Assembly: GCA_019246495.1 (NCBI GenBank)
Contig: JAFAQI010000072.1
Location: forward strand, 1 to 6,647
DNA: 6,647 nt
Direction: 5' to 3'
Source: Frankiales bacterium
GTDB taxonomy: Bacteria > Actinomycetota > Actinomycetes > JAFAQI01
In this document: in pieces, positions 4,870 to 6,647 of the stretch
Layout: every line of letters starts with the position of its first letter
Position numbering within the stretch: the first letter of the stretch is position 1
Program-made: the position numbers and the translations under genes
Notes under the pieces: model-generated
What the model saw: only the letters and a program-made list of their open reading frames with translations
The model's database searches: none
Told to the model about the DNA's origin: nothing

Positions 4870-6647
4870 GTGCCCAAGCAGGTCGAGCAGCGCGACCGGA
4901 TCATCATTCGGTTCGCGGGCGACTCCGGCGACGGCATGCAGCTGACCGGCGACCGCTTCACCAGCGAGACCGCCGAGCTCGGCAACGACATCTCCACGCT
5001 GCCAGATTTTCCCGCCGAGATCCGGGCTCCCGCCGGCACCCTGCCGGGCGTCTCGGCGTTCCAGCTGCACTTCGCCGACCACGACGTGATGACGCCCGGG
5101 GACGCGCCGGACGTCCTGGTCGCGATGAACCCGGCCGCGCTCAAGGCCAACCTGGCCGACCTGCCGGCCGGAGGCGACCTGATCGTCAACACCGACGAGT
5201 TCACCCCGCGCAACCTCGCCAAGGTCGGCTACGCCGCCAACCCGATCGAGGACGGGTCGTTGGCGGCGTACCAGGTGCACGCGATCCCGCTCACGTCGCT
5301 CACGGTGAAGGCGCTGGAGAGCTTCGACATCACGCGCAAGGACGCCGAGCGCGCGAAGAACATGTTCTGCCTCGGGCTGCTGTCGTGGCTCTACCACCAA
5401 CCGACCGAGACGACGATCGCCTTCCTCGAGCGGAAGTTCGCCAAGGCGCCGACGCTCGCGCAGTCCAACATCGCGGCGTTCAACGCCGGCTGGAACTTCG
5501 GCGAGACGACCGAGGCCTTCACGGTCCGCTACGAAGTGAAGCCCGCGGAGATGCCCGCGGGCCTCTACCGCAACATCACCGGCAACACCGCGCTTGCTTA
5601 CGGGCTGCTCGCCGCGAGCGTTCGCTCCGGTCTGCCGTTGTTCCTCGGCTCCTACCCGATCACTCCGGCGTCGGACATCCTGCACGAGCTGTCGAAGCAC
5701 AAGCGGTTCGGCGTACGCACGTTCCAGGCCGAGGACGAGATCGCCGGCATCGGCGCGGCGCTCGGTGCGTCGTTCGGCGGCGGGCTCGGTGTGACCACGA
5801 CGAGCGGGCCGGGCGTCGACCTCAAGTCCGAGGCGATCGGGCTCGCGGTGGCCCTCGAGCTGCCGCTGATCATCTGCGACATCCAGCGGGCCGGTCCGTC
5901 GACCGGCATGCCGACGAAGGCCGAGCAGTCCGACCTGTTGCTCGCGATGTTCGGCCGGCACGGCGAGGCACCGGTGCCGATCGTCGCGCCGCGGTCGCCC
6001 TCGGACTGCTTTGACGCGGCCCTGGAAGCGGTGCGCATCGCGACGACCTACCGCACCCCGGTGTTCCTGCTGTCGGACGCGTATCTCGCGAACGGTTCCG
6101 AGCCGTGGCTCGTGCCGTCGATCGCATCGCTGCCCGAGCTCCCGGTGACGTTCGCGACCGAGCCCAACCACACCAAGGCCGACGGCACCCCCGAGTTCTG
6201 GCCCTACCTGCGCGACCCCCAGACGCTGGCGCGGCCGTGGGCCGTCCCCGGTACGCCGGGGCTCGAGCACCGGATCGGCGGGATCGAGAAGGCAGACGGC
6301 AGCGGCAACATCTCCTACGACCCGGGCAACCACGACACGATGGTCCGGCTGCGGCAGGCAAAGGTGGACGGCATCGCGCGGGACATCCCGCCGCTCGAGG
6401 TCGATGACCCGACTGGCGACGCCGACGTGCTCGTGCTCGGGTGGGGTTCGACGTACGGGCCCATCGGCGCGGCGGTGCGGCAGGTGCGGGAGACCGGCGG
6501 CCGGGTCGCGCAGGCCCACCTTCGCCACCTGAACCCGCTGCCGGCCAACACGGCGGAGGTCGTGACGGCGTATCGCAGGGTGCTCATCCCGGAGATGAAC
6601 CTGGGCCAGCTCGCGTTGCTCATCCGCGGGAAGTTCCTCGTCGACGC
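4870..6647 (+). CDS. korA: 2-oxoglutarate (2-oxoacid):ferredoxin oxidoreductase, fused gamma-alpha subunit (KorA), 3' end cut by window
   Basis: KorA with KorB (TPP and Fe-S subunit) converts a 2-oxoacid plus CoA to acyl-CoA, CO2 and reduced ferredoxin. The 592 codons visible contain a gamma domain at about 10-195, beginning with FAGDSGDGMQLTGDR (the G17-M23 loop), and then the alpha (PFOR domain I) region from about 235. The YPITP motif (262-266) is intact, as are TTTSGPGVDLKSEA (from about 309) and QRAGPSTGMPTKAEQSD (339-355) with its conserved Arg340. A PFOR domain II-like segment (DVLVLGWGSTYGP) begins near 520. Actinobacterial KorA proteins are about 620-650 residues, so only the end is missing. 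A close relative in Mycobacterium tuberculosis (KorA, encoded with KorB) is a CoA-dependent 2-oxoglutarate:ferredoxin oxidoreductase that works in aerobic cells. Substrate specificity (2-oxoglutarate versus pyruvate or other oxoacids) cannot be fixed from sequence alone. The gene is divergent from the nuo operon; korB is expected beyond the right edge. Confidence 0.92.
   Translation, partial: MPKQVEQRDRIIIRFAGDSGDGMQLTGDRFTSETAELGNDISTLPDFPAEIRAPAGTLPGVSAFQLHFADHDVMTPGDAPDVLVAMNPAALKANLADLPAGGDLIVNTDEFTPRNLAKVGYAANPIEDGSLAAYQVHAIPLTSLTVKALESFDITRKDAERAKNMFCLGLLSWLYHQPTETTIAFLERKFAKAPTLAQSNIAAFNAGWNFGETTEAFTVRYEVKPAEMPAGLYRNITGNTALAYGLLAASVRSGLPLFLGSYPITPASDILHELSKHKRFGVRTFQAEDEIAGIGAALGASFGGGLGVTTTSGPGVDLKSEAIGLAVALELPLIICDIQRAGPSTGMPTKAEQSDLLLAMFGRHGEAPVPIVAPRSPSDCFDAALEAVRIATTYRTPVFLLSDAYLANGSEPWLVPSIASLPELPVTFATEPNHTKADGTPEFWPYLRDPQTLARPWAVPGTPGLEHRIGGIEKADGSGNISYDPGNHDTMVRLRQAKVDGIARDIPPLEVDDPTGDADVLVLGWGSTYGPIGAAVRQVRETGGRVAQAHLRHLNPLPANTAEVVTAYRRVLIPEMNLGQLALLIRGKFLVD

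Noticed and set aside
4102..6528. An 808-codon open frame on the minus strand, antisense to korA and running into nuoA/nuoB
   Set aside because: It is Arg/Gly/Val-rich with no recognisable domain and lies opposite a clear korA and across the start of nuoA. Long antisense frames are expected in DNA with this third-position GC bias.

Overview
The window is GC-rich DNA with strong third-position G/C bias, frequent GTG starts and TGA stops. Together with the protein sequences this points to an actinobacterium, probably an aerobic soil-type lineage; the genus cannot be read from the sequence. It holds two divergent transcription units separated by about 95 bp.

Unit 1 (minus strand, 4774 down to the left edge) is a partial respiratory complex I operon in the order nuoA-nuoB-nuoC-nuoH-nuoI-nuoJ-nuoK-nuoL. 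nuoL is cut by the left edge, and nuoM and nuoN would be expected beyond it. Each gene overlaps the next by 1 to 11 bases, so there is no intergenic space anywhere in the operon. The canonical nuoD, nuoE, nuoF and nuoG, which normally lie between nuoC and nuoH, are absent: nuoC runs straight into nuoH through an ATGA overlap. The encoded set therefore has the proton-pumping membrane arm (A, H, J, K, L), the N2-cluster subunit NuoB, the 30-kDa-type NuoC and the two-cluster ferredoxin NuoI. It has no NADH/FMN module (E, F, G) and no 49-kDa quinone-site subunit (D). From memory, Streptomyces and relatives carry a similar second, reduced nuo cluster beside their complete 14-gene operon, so this is probably the 'nuo2' type.

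Unit 2 (plus strand, from 4870 to the right edge) is korA, the fused gamma-alpha subunit of 2-oxoglutarate (2-oxoacid):ferredoxin oxidoreductase, lacking only its C-terminus; korB is expected downstream.

Working model (inference): the KorAB enzyme makes reduced ferredoxin from a 2-oxoacid and CoA, and a complex I lacking the NADH module could accept those electrons through NuoI and couple them to proton translocation. Substitutions in NuoA, NuoB and NuoH at positions usually conserved around the quinone pocket, together with the missing NuoD, raise the question of what the electron acceptor is. No RNA genes, mobile elements, CRISPR arrays or convincing terminators were seen, and no non-coding stretch exceeds 300 bases.
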